A stretch of DNA of 64,000 nucleotides from Datnioides undecimradiatus (GCA_008933995.1 WARS01000033.1:7495787-7559786); one strand, 5' to 3'; positions 11,599 through 26,830 are shown, numbered from the stretch's first letter. The notes: a model not told the origin generated them from the sequence alone. Made by a program: numbers and translations.

Positions 11599-14445
11599 CT
11601 GTAGGAGGAAACAGAAAAAAGACATTAAAGTCAAAAGATGGAAAACCCTTGTACCGTTCATCAACTGAAGCACCAGAGACTGGCAAGTCAATTTTTAATC
11701 TTACAGTAAACAAATAGATTTGAATAATTAAATGATATATTAATGATTTATCAATTAAAACATCACAGATGCAATCTTAAAATGATGTTAGATTTAATTA
11801 CTTACATAGATTTTTCATATGATCAAAAGATGATTTTAATTGAAAATGTAAACCCAGTCTGATACAGAATGGATTTAGTATATTTCAGTTCTATAAATGT
11901 GACCTGTGTCTGTTAAGAAATTCGAAGTCATTTCACCAGCCTGTTTAATATTTCTCTCACAGTCATAATCTCAGGTCGCTGATCAGCCTCAGGCTTCAAT
12001 CAATATTTGGATAATAACGTTTGGTTGTGTTTGTTTTGTTATATTTGTTTTTTCAGGATAGAGCGTCCATATTTACAAAAAAAAACAAAACAGTGAATTT
12101 ATGGTAATGAATTCTTCTTAAGACAGAAATTCTCTGCAGCGTTTTGTTGGAGAATTCATCATATGCTATCAGCCACTGGTTATTAATTTACATGGCCCAC
12201 AGTCCCCTGCAGAACAATATTGTGGTGAGATGAAAAGGCCACTATAGTGTAGGTGGAACACTGATGAGTTAATGAGTACCATCTTTAATTAAACTTAAAT
12301 CCCCTGAGGAGCTGACCTATAATATCCAAGTAATCCCCATCAACAACCAGTCCATGTCCTGATGCACTATCACAGACACAGCATTGTGCTGCTCACTTTA
12401 ACGTTCAAACACTAACCAGAATTTTCCCTGATGTTGCTGAAAGGGAAGTCTGCTTCTTAGAAAGGCTTTCTGTAGCCTAATCTGTCCTATAATAACAACT
12501 CAACATAAGAGTCCGTCAGAGCAACAACCCCATCCCTTTATGACTAACCGGGTGAAGGTCACTCACTACTTCAGATGTATGCAATAGTAATTACAATCAG
12601 TTTGGGCTGTTTGAGAGTCTAAAATAACATTCCTGCGTGCTCTCGGTAGCAAACACATCATCATTTTGAGGCATTTGGGCAAATTGCTTCAGCCTAGCTA
12701 AGTGGCTATTACATGGGCATTTGTGGGCAATAAATTAATATCAATTAAGCATCACGACTCCCTCATGTTCCGGTGGTGTACAGCATATTAAACCAAGACA
12801 TTGAGATTTATTGCACCTCACAAAAAAGAACAAAAAGGTATGTTTTTACTTTAGGGAGAACAAATGCTGCCAGTATTACACACTAAAGTTTTGAATGCAG
12901 CATTAGTACCAACCCAGTGGATATTAGGCCATTCTTCAGCCTCAGTAGTACGGACAACATTTTGTCGTTTACGTGGATGCTCACTTGTGATGGCCTAAAT
13001 ATTTAATGATTAACTGTGCATCTATTCATTGATTCATTAAAATTCCATTGTTTTTCTTATTTTTTTTCTTTTACATGAAATCAAAACCCATTTTTGATGC
13101 ATTTTTATGGTCAATGTTTTGTCTGGAACAACCGTTTAATTATTTACCATATTCAGCAGTTTTCATGGTCAGTGGCAGAGTCCCCCTATTCCAGGCTCGA
13201 TACTCATTGCTGTAGACTGGGCGATCAAATATATTTGAGATATTCGCTTATCTACAAATCTGCTGTAGGGCAGAAGACCATCCTGTCATATCTGAGTTTA
13301 AGAAACAATTTTACAACATCAATTATCTTAACTTACAGTAACCATGTTTATGAGAGCTCTGTTTTTAGGTCCTTTTTTAGGTTATGGACTTCATCCAAAC
13401 ACACAGCTGCTAACTTGCTTTTCACAGCCTGAGACAGTCTGTAACTTTGCTGTCTGCTGGGTGTATGCTGATGTGAAGCACAGAAAATGTATGTACGGAT
13501 ACATGAGAGTTCTGAATTTGTATTTGTGAAGAAAGGAGTCGAGGAAACATCAGTCTAGTTTTTATGTGGAGTAATAACATAGTTTAAGTATTGCTTTGTG
13601 CAAACAAATAACTACAGCAGTATTGGTGTGGAGCTGGAGCAGGAAGTACAGGAAAACATTAAGAGACAAAGTGAGTTTATTCATACATTTAGTCTCTAAT
13701 GGAGACTTGAAAGCAGCAGCAGGAGATTTTCCTGGAAGATCATACCAGGTGGTAGTGATCTAAGCACTGATGCTTTAATTGTCTTACAGCCAATACAGTG
13801 TACGCGCAGCATTTAATTCATAATGATAAGTTAAAGCAAAAACTTGTCTTTTGCCAGTTTAAGGAGAAAGTATTAACATTTAGCCAGATGATGTCAGATT
13901 TGAGGCTCAGTATCTCCAAAGTGCACTGCATTGAGACTGAGCCTTTTAACATTAAGCTCACGATTTGCACCTCATTGAGTGGGGCACAGTTTGATATATT
14001 CCTGTTGTCAAATGGGTACCTAACTGTATAATTAAGCTCTGCCAAAAATATGTTAAAATCTGACAGTGTAACAGTGCACTCATAAATATTTGAAAGAAAT
14101 ATACATTTCTAGCATTTCATTCACGCACCTTATCAAAAAGTGACAGGCATGCATGTTTGAGGCAGCTCAGACGCACTGAAAGCACCAAATACAAAAAGCT
14201 TTAGAAATGTCTGGGACGAGTTTAACTGCAATAGGTAATATCTCACTTAACATGAATCATATATCAAACAAAAAGCCTCTGTGGCCTCTCCGACAGCACC
14301 GGTGGAAACTCAAAAATTAATGAGAAACCTTTAGTCCCAGAGAAACCATTCTAACAATGTCTGCTCCACACTAAAATATCCACTTCAGAAAAACAAAGCA
14401 CTTGTGTGGTGTGTAGCATCTGTGTGCTTTACTGAAGCACACTTG

Positions 14446-14478
14446 CTCTCTCTCTCTCTCTCTAAAACACACACACAC
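14446..14478. repeat. Compound microsatellite (CT)9 - AAAA - (AC)6
   Basis: A perfect CT run at 14446-14463 is followed by AAAA and an AC run at 14467-14478. It lies in intron 1 and is likely to be polymorphic. Confidence 0.95.
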
Positions 14479-17400
14479 TGACGTCTTCCAGTATCAGCCA
14501 GCTGTTAAAATTCCCTGCTGAGGACAAAGAAATGGGACATTCCCTCTGAATTTGACATCACTTTTGTATAAAAATACAGGATTTATAATCACTTCAGCCG
14601 TTTGTTTGACTTCCTCAGCCGCCATCATTATTCACACTGCCTCAAAACACATATATAAATACCTAATGACAAGTAAAGAAAGGACAGTCATTATATTCCT
14701 GAACTATTCGCACCTAAAGAAAACATGTTTGAAGAAAACAAACTGCTTCAACAGTTGACAGTGGATTGAGTGTTTTGCCTGAAGGAGAACAAGTTGCATA
14801 AAAGGCAGAAAAGGTAAAGGTACTGTAGGTGTAAACACTGTAGATGTGAGGACGGGCATCTGCACAAACTGTTCTGCTGTATATCTACTCCCACTTCAGT
14901 GCGATGCTGAATTTGACAAATCCAGCATTAATGAAATATTAAAGTTGGTCATGGCTTTAGCATATAAACACTGTTCATATTTAATAACTGGCATGTTGTC
15001 TGATCGCATTATTCTGTGTGGTGGCTGTGAAGTTGAAGTTTGATGGTTGAAAGTGAATCGTGAGCATTTGATCATGCCAGGAGTGATATTTACTGATGCT
15101 GTGTGAGTCGAGTCTGAAACACTGTGATGGTAAAAGGCCCCAAAACACATCTGACTTTGTTTTGTTTGCAACAAAATTCTTGTAATCAGAACAAAAAAAT
15201 GCCCATGTGGTTATTAAATATAAAGGTTAAGGAAGGCTTTATTGCAGCAGCTACCAGTTAACCAACACTTTTGTGATTCTTATGCAATACTTTACTAGCA
15301 TATTTAAGCACAAGTGTAGCTGATGACATTAATAATACAGATGTGTGAATTCCAGTGTTCTGGTATATAAAGCATGTTGGCTCTATGCTACAGAATGGCT
15401 GTCAGAGACACTCACTGTAAATGGTATGCTAATCAATAATGCTTCAACTGTCCTTTTCAGCTTTTCTCTACCCAATCAGAGGTTTCATTAGTATTAAACT
15501 GACTAGAGGTATGTGTAGATGTTTAATGTAAGTCTACGCAGTTTACTCTGTGGGAGCAAGATTTAAATTTCTGTTTTTGTTTGTTTGATAACACAGTTAT
15601 TTAAAACGTAAGATAATTACCTGCTTGGTTTCATATTTGTATGACCTGAAATCCATAGAAAGTCTAGTCAGTATTCACATGATACCACAGGTGATTCACC
15701 ACATCATCTAACGGGGTAAGCAAGACTAACCTGTCAGTGTTTCACATTAAATAATGTCAGCACTACTGGCTACCAAAATACTCTGTGTCACTGTCTATTG
15801 CAGTCGTTTAATTGTTAAGGATACTTAACACAGCCGCACAGCTGTGCAGCTGTAACAAAGTGCCTGCTGATTGTGCTGTTTCGCGTAGGGTCACTGGTTG
15901 CCACAGGCGGGAAACAGACTTCTCCACAGCTTTTAAAGTTTTGGTTTATTTGCAGCAAGTACAAGCTGTTGCAGAAAGTGACCCAAGTCTGACATTTTAC
16001 AGTAGCAAAAACTGACAACTCATGCTTCACTGTTTGTGACAGGAAAATCACTGCCACATCCAACAACACCTCAGACTTAATGGAGCGGTGAATAGTGCAC
16101 AATGTTAACCTGAGGCAGGTGTGACTGGAAGACAACAAAAAGCATTTTTGTTGGCTTAGGCCTAAACACTGACACCATAGAGTGTTATGCTCTTCTTTCA
16201 TATGGTAAATCTTTAGTCTGTGCATCAAATGCTTAAAGCAATTTTGAGTTGTTATTATTATGATTAAATTATTTTGTTTTGTTTTATTAAGAATATCACA
16301 TTAATTTAGCAGCATTATGCGGAACATTAAACACAACGTCCAGATCAAGAATATCACACATCCTGCAGCATATGGACAATTAAACAACTTTATACTGTGT
16401 GTGCAAACAGACTTTTAACTTTACTGAAAATGTATTCCCTCAGAAGTGGAGACGTTCTGGATTGAAATGTTACCCTGCAAAAATGGAGTTTCTTAATTGG
16501 CCATCCTCTGTAGAAGTCATCTCTTTAATTATTGCTCAGTCCCATTTCTGCACCGGATTTGCAACGTTCTTCAGCTGAAGTGACAGGAACTCCATCTCAT
16601 TTCTCTTTCAAAGATGAGAGGCAGAATATATTTTAGAGATTGTAAAATATTAAACTCATATGCAAATATGCGCCATTTATTAGTGCACCATTTCTAAGTT
16701 TACAGGGTCCAAAATCACTTTATGCGCACACAAAAGCCTCTGGTGAATACCTCTACTTACCAATGCTTTCATGTCACTTATTTCACTTTTATTGTGATGG
16801 GTTTTTATTGTTGTTCATGACTGTAGCGGATCATAAAGTGGCCAGTTTCTCCTGTGGAGGTAGTGTAGTGTTCTGTCTGGTGGGTGACTGGCAATGTGAG
16901 ACAGCCTTTTTAGGCTGGTGGGAACAAACGTGTGTGGGCTGAGCAGTCTGAGTTAGTGGGACGGGCGAACTGAGTGAGTGGACTGGATCCGCTCCAAGGT
17001 TAGTGCACTGAACCAGTCTGACAGGTGAAGGATTGCAGGCTTGGCCCGGGAAGAGATGTAGTGGTGGTCTCTCTGGGCACACAGGTGCCTGCTGCCAGAC
17101 ATGAGGTGTGTGGAGGAGTGAGTGGGGAAGCTGGAGGGAAGTAAACAGTAACATGAGCTGTTTGGGTGGCAGTATGAGATGAAGGTGCTTCATGAGCTGA
17201 CGCCGTGATGGTAAATGGGCTTGAGCGAGGAGTAATTGTACAAGTTACAGTTCAAGTGTGCAACAGTGTGTTTCCATTCAGGGACTGATTTAACTCGTTT
17301 CATGAGTCAGTTATTTTATCCTGCGTCCTCCTGGATGTTGAATATTTGAAGCAGTTTGAAACAATTTGATTAAATCCTGCCTGTACACACGGCAGGGCAC

Positions 17401-19289
17401 GCATTTCATTATGGGCTAAAGAAAAGAGTTGTGAGGGGGCACTGAGAGAGGCCAGTGGAAAAGTCGACTAATTAAGACCTGAGTGAAAAACTGTAGCTAA
17501 AGCCGGTGAATGTACCCGTATTTCTGCACAGTGCAGCTGCAACAGACGTAAAGGTCCCAGGGAATGGTATTACTTCCTTAATATGATGAATTTCCATTTA
17601 AAGGAGGTTGATGGAGCAACATATTTGACAGCGAGGGATCAATCTCAAGTGTGAGCTAAAGGTCTCGTGCAGCTTTGTTTTATACAGCGGTCAGTAAGGT
17701 TGTCCAGAAAAAACAATTCTGGTTCAACATTTGCTGCAACATGAGTCATCTGTTAGGGCAGTGTGTTGGCCTGTACAAGAACATACACACTTTTGTTCTA
17801 CTGTTTTGTAACATGAACACCTTATTTCAAATGATAACGCTGTTATAAACAGTTTCATGTTTCAGTTGTATCTCTGCTTTAGGCTGGCAGCTCACTGCAA
17901 CATTAACCACTAATATAACACACCCGAATCTCCTTCCGATCTGTTGGTGGTGGGTTGCGTTGTGGGTAAAAAGACAAGACTTGTAAATGTAAATGTAGCT
18001 TGGAGAGCTGAACATTGTTGAGATTTGTTTTTCCTCCTGCTTCTATCAAACAGTCTCTCTGATTCACTCCCATCGCAACAAACATTCGACTGCTGCTGCT
18101 ACTTAGGCATCTTCAGTTCAAAGTGGGCACTTCAGAAAATGCCCAACATCATCACCCAACTACCTTATCTCCCTCTAAGGTGCCCCAGCCCCTTTGGAGT
18201 GATATGTGAACCGTAGATGGCTGATTAAAAAACCCTGATATGCATCCACCAGCAAAGTGCCCAGATGACGCACTCTTTGAACTGTCTTACTGAGAGCCGG
18301 GGGCGACAAAAATCAAATGGAGGGGATTAGTGGGGCTGCTCTGAACATTGTGGAGAAGATGTATTGGAAGCTGGTGATGCTTCTTGACTGCATGTATAGG
18401 GGTACTGTTTTATTTATGATATACATGTATGTGGCAACAAATATTTAATTCCATCTTCCTGTCATCTCAATCCCACAACAGGAGGAAAAGGTGTGGGGGT
18501 GGGGATGTCTAATTAGCACATGCTTGATTAATAAATAGTAAATCCCTAGCTTGAATTCATGCATGAGTTAACCTTTACAACATAACTAATCTTCCTCACC
18601 AGATCCTCCCACTCTCATTCTCTCCAAGTCTACCAACAATTTATTGATAATGTTATGCAGCAGCACATTATGCAGCATATTGTCTCTCACCAATAGATGC
18701 CTTGTATCATTCAAAGCCTTTACAATATGACTGATTTTTCTTTGTTTGCTTCTTTCTTCTGTCTTCCACTTGCCTGTTTTCAGCAGATAACATGCACAAG
18801 AGTGAAAGTGAAAGAGGGAAATAGCTGCTAGCATACAGTAGCTTTGGCTGACTCCAGGGACAACTGCCACATCTCTATTTGTTTATGTAGGACAATGTCT
18901 CATGTTCCTTTGTCCAGACACTTTGGGTTACATTTTTGAGCGGAGCTTAGAGTCTAAGACTTTATTTTAGAATTTGTGGAAACTGGAACTTGCGTAATGA
19001 AATGTTAAAGCACTTTTAATTTAACACTTAGGTCAACAGAGTTGTTCAACACTTTTAGCTATGCTTGTGTCAGGCTACCTACTGCTTTAGTCAAGACTCA
19101 ACTCTCTCAGCAACTACTGCATGGGAATTGTATGCATTCATGGTGCTGATGATCCCATGATATGGTCAAAACCAAAAAGGCAACGACATGGGTGCCCTTT
19201 TGCATTGACTAAAATCTGTTAGCAACTTTTGTCTCAATTCACATGAAAGTTGAACTGTCAACTCTTTGGTGTCGTGCGGCTCTATCATG

Positions 19290-19500
19290 AGTTCAAATAC
19301 CCCATATGTCCAGTAATTTCTTGTTTATGACCAAACACCAGCAAAATAATTACCACGAGCCCTCACCCTCAGTCATACTCTGCGTGTAGTTCTAATTGGT
19401 ACATTTCTGCATGCTGACATGCTTAACTCAGATGGTGAGCACGGTAAACATTATACTATCTTAGCATCAGCATGTTAGCATGTCATTATAAACTCACAGT
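19290..19500 (+). repeat. Dispersed teleost repeat, 'agatggtgagcacggtaaac' segment
   Basis: The order of phrases (GACCAAACACCAGCAAAAT, CCCTCAGTCATACTCTGCG, GCATGCTGACATGC, AGATGGTGAGCACGGTAAAC, ATCAGCATGTTAGCATG) is that of a very common non-coding percomorph repeat. This is its best preserved portion in the window. The same family is present in pieces at 2920-3430 and 41700-42200. Confidence 0.7.
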
Positions 19501-19564
19501 GGTGTTAAATTTCAAATTTCAGAGCTTTAAACACAATATATCCATTGTAGAGCTGCAGCTGTAC

Positions 19565-19745
19565 AACATCCATCCAGCTTTCCCCTGTAACTTCCCCCAG
19601 ATTTTAATGCGGGATCCCCAGGCACTCCCCTGCTGGCTGAGCTGGAGTCCCTCCAGCATGTTCTGGGTTGGCCCCTGGGCCTATTCCCAGTTGGCCAAGC
19701 CTGGCACACTACTTGAGGCAGGCACCTGAGGGACATTTTTAGCAA
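19565..19745 (-). mobile_element. LINE fossil: C-terminal end of a non-LTR retrotransposon ORF
   Basis: The minus strand reads WPTGNRPRGQPRTCWRDS and then, after a gap, RGVPGDP. This is a decayed version of the widespread fish LINE C-terminus 'CPTGRRPRGRPRTRWRDY...WERLGIP'. Only about 180 bp remain. The element sits in intron 1 in the same orientation as the receptor gene, next to another dispersed repeat on its left. I would place it near RTE-type or related elements, but clade is uncertain. Confidence 0.7.
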
Positions 19746-22700
19746 ACCACCTCCAATGAACACACTTCGTAATGTGTGCTTGGAATAACTGCCAAGTGAG
19801 GTTCTGTGTCCACTGGGAACATTTCTTCAGAGCAGCGACTACTTTTACCTATTGTATTGACTTTAGAGAACAAACTGTTACACATTTCAGACAGTGCCAA
19901 GATATTTGCATTGGCTTTCTTGCTCAGAGCCCAGGACTGCTCAAACTATTTCAACTTTAGGGAAAAGCAGTAATGACAGCCATGGTCAGCATTTTCTCCC
20001 CCAGCATCTGTTTAACACTTCCAGTTTAAGCAAGACATGGAGGCCAATTTGGGCCTTCTTGGCCCATTGATCACCATTAGAAGCCAAAAGTTGGAGACTG
20101 TGTTTAACAAGTACAATGTGTTCAGACAGTGGCACAACAGGAGGAAAATAAAATCAATTGGTGAATGTTAACTTCCCGATGGGGCAACCAACAAAGTGTC
20201 CAACACTGCGGTTCTATACTCTCTACTTCACTGTGTTGAGAAAAAAACAATACTAGCTGTGACTGTTTGTGGAGGTTTCCTCGATAATCTCTTGTAGCAC
20301 TTTGCATTCTCAGCTCTGCACAGAGATTTTGTTTGGTGAGGTTACAGAAATGTGTGTTTACACAGTGTGCATATGACATTTCTGTCTTTTACTGAGAAAT
20401 CACGCATATTTACAAGTACTATGATTAAGATGAGTCTGCACAAGTGAAACTGTTTTAGATGTTCAGTATCCATTAGTGCATATTCTTGTCTTTAGTCGAA
20501 AAGTGCTCCATCCTTTCTAGCACCAAGCTCCTATTTCCATTCACTACACATTCATGCTCCTCCCACACACAGTCTCAATTCCCCGGTCCATCGCTGTAAA
20601 AGCCTCTGCCTTACTTGATCTTGGATTTTAACAGTTTTCACTTCTCTTGTTGTCCTTGATCTTTAACTAGCTTTAATTCACTGTCATGACAACCAAGGTC
20701 GGAGAGAGGGCAGAGAACTGTCTTTCCGGTGTCTGTGCAGCCTGCAAGCGAAAGCCGAACAGGCATCTGAAAGGTTTTAGGGTACATACAAACATTTTGA
20801 ATCTGGAGAAATGTAATTTCAAAAATAATGAGAGCTAGGTCACTTCAGTTCAGTGTTCCCATCATTACACTGTAAACAAATCTGAAAAAGAACTCCTGGC
20901 TTAAAGTGGAGATCGACAGAAAGTGTTACTGTGCTCAGTTTATTTAACATTTATTTAACATTTCATTTACAAGTCCATTGTAAAAATCTGTAAAAGGTGA
21001 TAACGACCATACATTGAGCATGACGAAACAGATATGTTATTTGAAAATACAGCACCACGAATGAAATATGCTGCATGGGACAAGACCTTCCCCTACAGCA
21101 GCAGGAAATTATCTCACATAGATATGATCTGAAACGTGTGATATCAACGTTTGTGACACCAACCTACTTTCCGAGGCGTTTCTAGAAGAAAGCCAGGGCC
21201 CTCGGTGTCGTATGCAGCACTGATATCTACAGGGATTAGAAAAGCGCAATCACCTGCATCAGCAGCAATGAAGAGATCATTTATAACTGTAAGCATGCTC
21301 CGTATCACTCTGAGCTCCATGCAGCGCTGTAAAACCTGACTCTTTTAAGAGATATGGTTATTTTTCATGGAAGAGGACAGGACCAGTTGATGAGTTCATA
21401 TGGTAAATAATTTGGTATAAAGCCTTGGGAAAGCTAGATTAAAAACAACTCAAGAGCTGATGATCTTGAGGCGACAATTCCCCCCTTTTTTAGTTCAAAA
21501 TCTCATTACAATTTCCAGGGAATACAGAGTTGTTACAGCTAGAAGAGGAGGAGGAGGGGGACAAACAGAATCCAATACATCAAATAGGACCGTGTTGAGT
21601 TTATTGAAACAGGCCTACACATAAATCCTGGCTACACAGGCCACGCTACACTATATGCAATTCCCATCCAGGCACTGTGCGTATATATTTCTTTTTCGAC
21701 TGCCTAAATTGCCTTGATTTAGTGATTGTGAACCCACAGGTAAAGGACACATACAGCAGTGCCTCGGTTTTACAGCCAACATATGCATCCCCATCTGGCT
21801 GGGCGAGGTATGTCACGGTGTCTGTGTGTGAAACAAGAGGCTGAAAATCCTGGAGCTCCTCTTTCTCATTACTCCCATCTTTGACAGCAACGTTATCCTT
21901 TCATTGTTTTCTATCTCAGGAACATGTGTTCTCTCTCCTCATCTCTGATCGCTCTGTGCCTTTCAACTTGACTTCTCTCTCTGTCTCTGCCTTTTTTATG
22001 CTGACACCAGTAAAAAATCACTATATCCAACCTATTAGGACATTTATGTTACTCATTGTCTTGAACTCATGCATATTACTTGCAGTTAAGGTATAATGTA
22101 TTAGTATACTATTTATGGAAGTGGTTTCTCAATATATAAAAGCAACATTTCATAGTAAACGCACGAGATGTCACAATGTCACAAGATGACATTGAATGTA
22201 ATCTGTAATTTACTGTGAGGTGTTGCCAGGACAGCTCCTGCAGTAAAAGCCTGTCCATGGCAACCTGTGTCAGTCACAGCCGTTCAGCATGCCAACCACA
22301 CTGCGACATTAAGGACATTCAGATGACCTTCCATCCATGCAGCCGTACCACTACAGGACTCAGACCAAGTTAGGGAATAGATTTGACATAATGGAATCTC
22401 AGTTTAATATCAATAGTGGTCTGTAACACGTTAAAAAACTGCAAATTTGTTATGAGATAATATCTTTGATATATGTTCGGAGAAAGGACTTGATGCTGAG
22501 GAGACCTACTCCTGTGACGGGACTGTTCAGTACAGACAATAGGGCAACAACATTATCTATTACATCATTTGTAGTAGGTTGGTTCTTTTGAAAGAGCACT
22601 CCAGAGACTGATGATACACAAAGGACATTTAACAGTCAAAAGGATCAAAATTGGTACATCAGAATGATGATGCAGAGATGTGATGCATATCCACCAGCGG

Positions 22701-25700
22701 CAGTTCAGCCAGAGGTTCAGGTGTATTATATTCATAGTGGCCAACATAGCCTGAAGCCTCTAGCCTAAAGCAGAGTTGAGGAGCAGGCTGCAGAGGACTG
22801 GTGAGCTCAATTCTTTTTACACAAACCTCCGATTTTTTTTTCTTTTTTTTTCTTTTTCAGATTTCTGGTCTTGAACCGTAACGGCTCCAACGACTGACAT
22901 CACTTGAGGTGATTTATCCAAGTTCAGGCAAGGTCCCTCTGGAGTCACAAAATGAAGGAAAGGGGTGTTGAGGCCTGTAAAAACGAGGATAAACCGGGAT
23001 GCTGTGACAAGCTAACATGCAACATGAGTATGTTACATGTACACTAATACTTTAAAACTATTCTGGATTGGGAACATGTAAACCAACAAAATAAAAGACC
23101 ACATTTCTAGTCAGAAGGAGAAACACACCTACTTTAAAACATTTGGAAACACTTGGAAATAAACGGGTGTTTTGAATATATACCACTGACCTTTTTAAGA
23201 ATGTAATTGAATTAAAGAAAGAGGGGAGCATTTGTCGTCATTACGTGAATTTGAGTATACACAGCTGCACAGAAATAGGAATTATAGCAGAATATTTATT
23301 TTCATTAGCCTTTTAAACAGCTTAGAGCTTAAAGCAGAAATATTGAATTTTTTGGAATAAGGTGAAAACCTCAGTGGTGTGTGCATGCAAATGCAGTCAC
23401 AACATTTCCACTTTCAGGACACCTATGAGACAACGCGGTGGCACACATCACACCTCCACACCTCTAAGGAAGATGGTAGAGTTACAGGCACAACAAACTG
23501 TGAAGGGAGTGCTATCACAGTGCAATCTAACAGCACCACCGCTGGTACTCATTAGTCAGTGGCAGGTAGTCGGCATAAGGAACAATAGCTTCCTGCTGTA
23601 CAGCTTGAGGAGTTAGGTGTGTACAAACACACTTGGTGAAAGTAAACAGCGTGATAAATGCCGAGCCTAGAAAGTAGATACAAAACTGCTTATCTTGCCA
23701 AACTACACAGGTGTAAGTGATTTTCAGAGTAATCCAAAAAAGCAAGTATTCACCCGTAGCTAATTACTGGACTGCAACCAACACTAGGACAAAGAATGAC
23801 TCAAGCTCCTGGATTTAATGTCTGCGGCATCATCTCTTGTCCTTGGTCGATGAGTTTAAGTGCCGACTGTCCCACAAGTCAGTCTGATTAATCTTTTCCT
23901 GTAAGTGTTCTGCCATAACGATAACATGACATGAATAAATGGTACTGCCACATATGGGTCAGTAAAACCAACCAGAGTTCATTATGTGTAATGTTAAACA
24001 CTATTTTTTTCTGTTGGAGTACATTACGTAATATTTATTTGTGCAGTCAGATAACATAAATTCCTGGAGATGTTCCCTTTTCCTCCAAGACTCTCCTGGT
24101 GTGCTGAGGAATGAATCAATTAGTGATGTATTATATATATTTTTTGCCTTTCAATGAACGCTTTGCTTATGTGCAGAAGATGCTGTTATTAACTCGCCAA
24201 ATCATTTTTCAGTATAATGTACAGTCAAACATACTTTCTGTTGGTGGATAACTTAAAGGGTTTTTTTCTGTATTATTAGTGAATATTTGACACACTTAGG
24301 AATGACAGTGTAGTTAGATAACATATGTCCTCGCTCTCTGTTTTTGGACGCATTATCACAGTTATAACAATATGTTACAAACCATGTGCCAGAAGCACAA
24401 GTCATGGTTAGCATAATGGAAGTCTCAGATGCCATCTGACGACTTGGACTAATACTTCAACTTTATTCCAAACCGTCTGGGATCAAATTTGGCATTGTCA
24501 CAAGGCTACTTCATAAAGCCTACTTGGGCCTCCTGCTCACTTTGCGTTCATCTTGTTCCAGACTTTGACTTCTCATCTTCTCTCTTTAACCATTGTCAGA
24601 ACAAGCTGCAAGTGAGCTGCATTCATACTTTGAATCATGAGCCCCAAACCAAACAATTGCAGTGAGCAGGACAAACTATACAGTATTTACAAGAACACAA
24701 ATTACCTATTATTATCTGAACATCGCTGATGCTGTAAGTTCTTAATCTGTGAGCAGATCCACAGCTATGATCTATTAAACAAACACAATATTAAAAGGAT
24801 ATGCCTGCTGATAAACAGATAAAATGCTTATCAGCTTAACTAATGGCAATTAATTTAAGTGCAGGACTGTTGTGGTTATCTTGATTCTGTGATTTAGTTT
24901 CCTAGAGAGTCTATCTTGACTTGCCAAAGGAACAGGCTTGGGAATCATAACCATCCAGCGTACTTGATTATTTAATGGTCTGTTCCTCATAAAGCTGTTT
25001 GATAACCTGCCAAAGAAGTGTGACACATCTTTTTGATTTCTTTAAAATATGCCATGCAGCTGGTTCCTGTGATATTGTATGCTTTATTACTGCACAGCCT
25101 CTGTGTCTTCACATTTTGTGATCTCACTTTCAGCAGCTGTTGGATTTTTGTCCGTCACTTTTATTTCCTAGCAATTTTTTGACCAGAAAACAAGCCTTAT
25201 AGCCTTGAGCAGCAGAAAATGCTCATGCAGACAGCGTCAGAGGAAGCTGCTCACAAGCAATAGTGTGGGATGCTCAATTAGTTATGATTTAAATAAAGCT
25301 AATTGTTAATCAGTGTTAATTAGCCGTCAGCAACAAAGACATTTTATATGTATAACCTGATGAAATAACCCCATTTCAAAATCAAACTTAAATCGGACAG
25401 AGAAGTCGATTTCGCCTCCTTATTTAATTGAACACCTACACTTTTTCCACGAATAGCCGTCACATACCCTTTGTTCAGCGCACTTTGAACCAGCCTGTGC
25501 AGCATTTTCAAAGGCACAGTTAGGTGTAAGGATTTTAATCTGTATTGAATGAGCTGTTTATCCACCGTGTTACCTCAGACACAGATTCAACTTCAGAGGG
25601 AGTCGGGGGTGGATGTTGCTGTTGGCGAGGGATATGGGATGTACTGGAATGATTGTGTTTCATAGACAATGCTCCGTGGAAAGTGAGTCAGAGCCGTTTC

Positions 25701-26409
25701 CTCGAGAAAAATGAAGAAAATGAAATAAAAACCTCCCGAAATAAACTTAAAAACAATATGCAAAAGATCCTGTCTGAGCTGTGATAGAACAACAAAACTG
25801 CAATTTAATCAAACATTTTCATGGGTTGGTGATGTCTTGAGGGTCCATTCTGAGAGGCCTGTTCAGCATTTAAGTGTGTTTCCAGGACTGAGTGGGGTGT
25901 GTTGAGTGTGCAGCTGTGCAGACAACTTCTGGGAAATCCATTCCAACCTCAGTCTGATTCATGTCTGCTGGGGTTGTCTGCTAATTGGTCACTTTGAAGA
26001 TCATTGGCCAGATGCTCTCTGTATCAATAGAAAATTGACTGAAACTCAAAAGTAATTAGGGTGCAGATCAGTGACATTTTTGAAGAATTCAGGCTGTTGG
26101 AAGGACACGCGTTTCACATGACACTCGCGTTGCGACGAGCATTAGTACAGCATAGTCTGCACTTTCATTAGGAAGTCCAGCTATTCAAGTAGTCAAGCAC
26201 TCACTTGACTTTTCAGTGACTGCATAAATAGAATACTGACAGGAAGACAAACACAAGCAACTGTCATCTAAACCACTTGTTCATAAGTGAAGGGTAATGT
26301 TGTACTAATTACCCTGCCCATCCTCTTAAAGCATCCATGAGCTCTGACAGAGCTACCTCCTGATACCATTTAGACCTATACTGTGCCATACTGCACGAAC
26401 TGTGGGTAT

Positions 26410-26830
26410 GTACTTCTTCAGTGCAGCTGATTAAACATGCAGTATGTAGTTTTCTGTCACTAGGGGTCTCACATTCAAACCATGTCACCACGACTTCTGT
26501 TACGTTTGTTTTGTCATTACAGTTGTTGTCTTCGCCACCATTGTCGTCATGGTAGTCAGCTTCTCCCATTTAGGCATCCTACAGTGTTCATTGTTTTGGC
26601 GGCCTCCTCCTCTCCAAAACAAACATAACCACGATTCAAGCCGATAAAAACACTGAATACATCAGTTTTGGGTGTTTCTCCGAGTGTTTTGATGACACAG
26701 TGTGTTAGAGAGGCGCCGTGAGCTAAGCAGCTGCTAACGTTTGATCAGCCCGTTTCTCTGATAAGTTGAGATTTAGATGTCCAAAGACTAAAGTCCTTCA
26801 TCCAGTTGAAGTAAATAATTAAAAACAACC
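26410..26830. repeat. Dispersed non-coding teleost repeat
   Basis: Phrases such as TAGTTTTCTGTCACTAGGGG, TCCCATTTAGGCATCCTACA, TTTTGGCGGCCTCCTCCTC and TAAGCAGCTGCTAACGTTTG followed by CAGCCCGTTTCTCTGATAAG occur in the order I associate with an interspersed element of percomorph genomes, probably a non-autonomous DNA transposon. I see no clear terminal inverted repeats. Confidence 0.45.

Noticed and set aside
15815-16228. 137-codon minus-strand open frame
   Set aside because: No domain, no codon-like features and no splice context in intron 1; chance frame.
16831-17193. 120-codon minus-strand open frame rich in Pro, Leu and Thr
   Set aside because: No signal, domain or splice context; composition follows a locally GC/GT-rich plus strand. 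Most likely a chance frame in intron 1.
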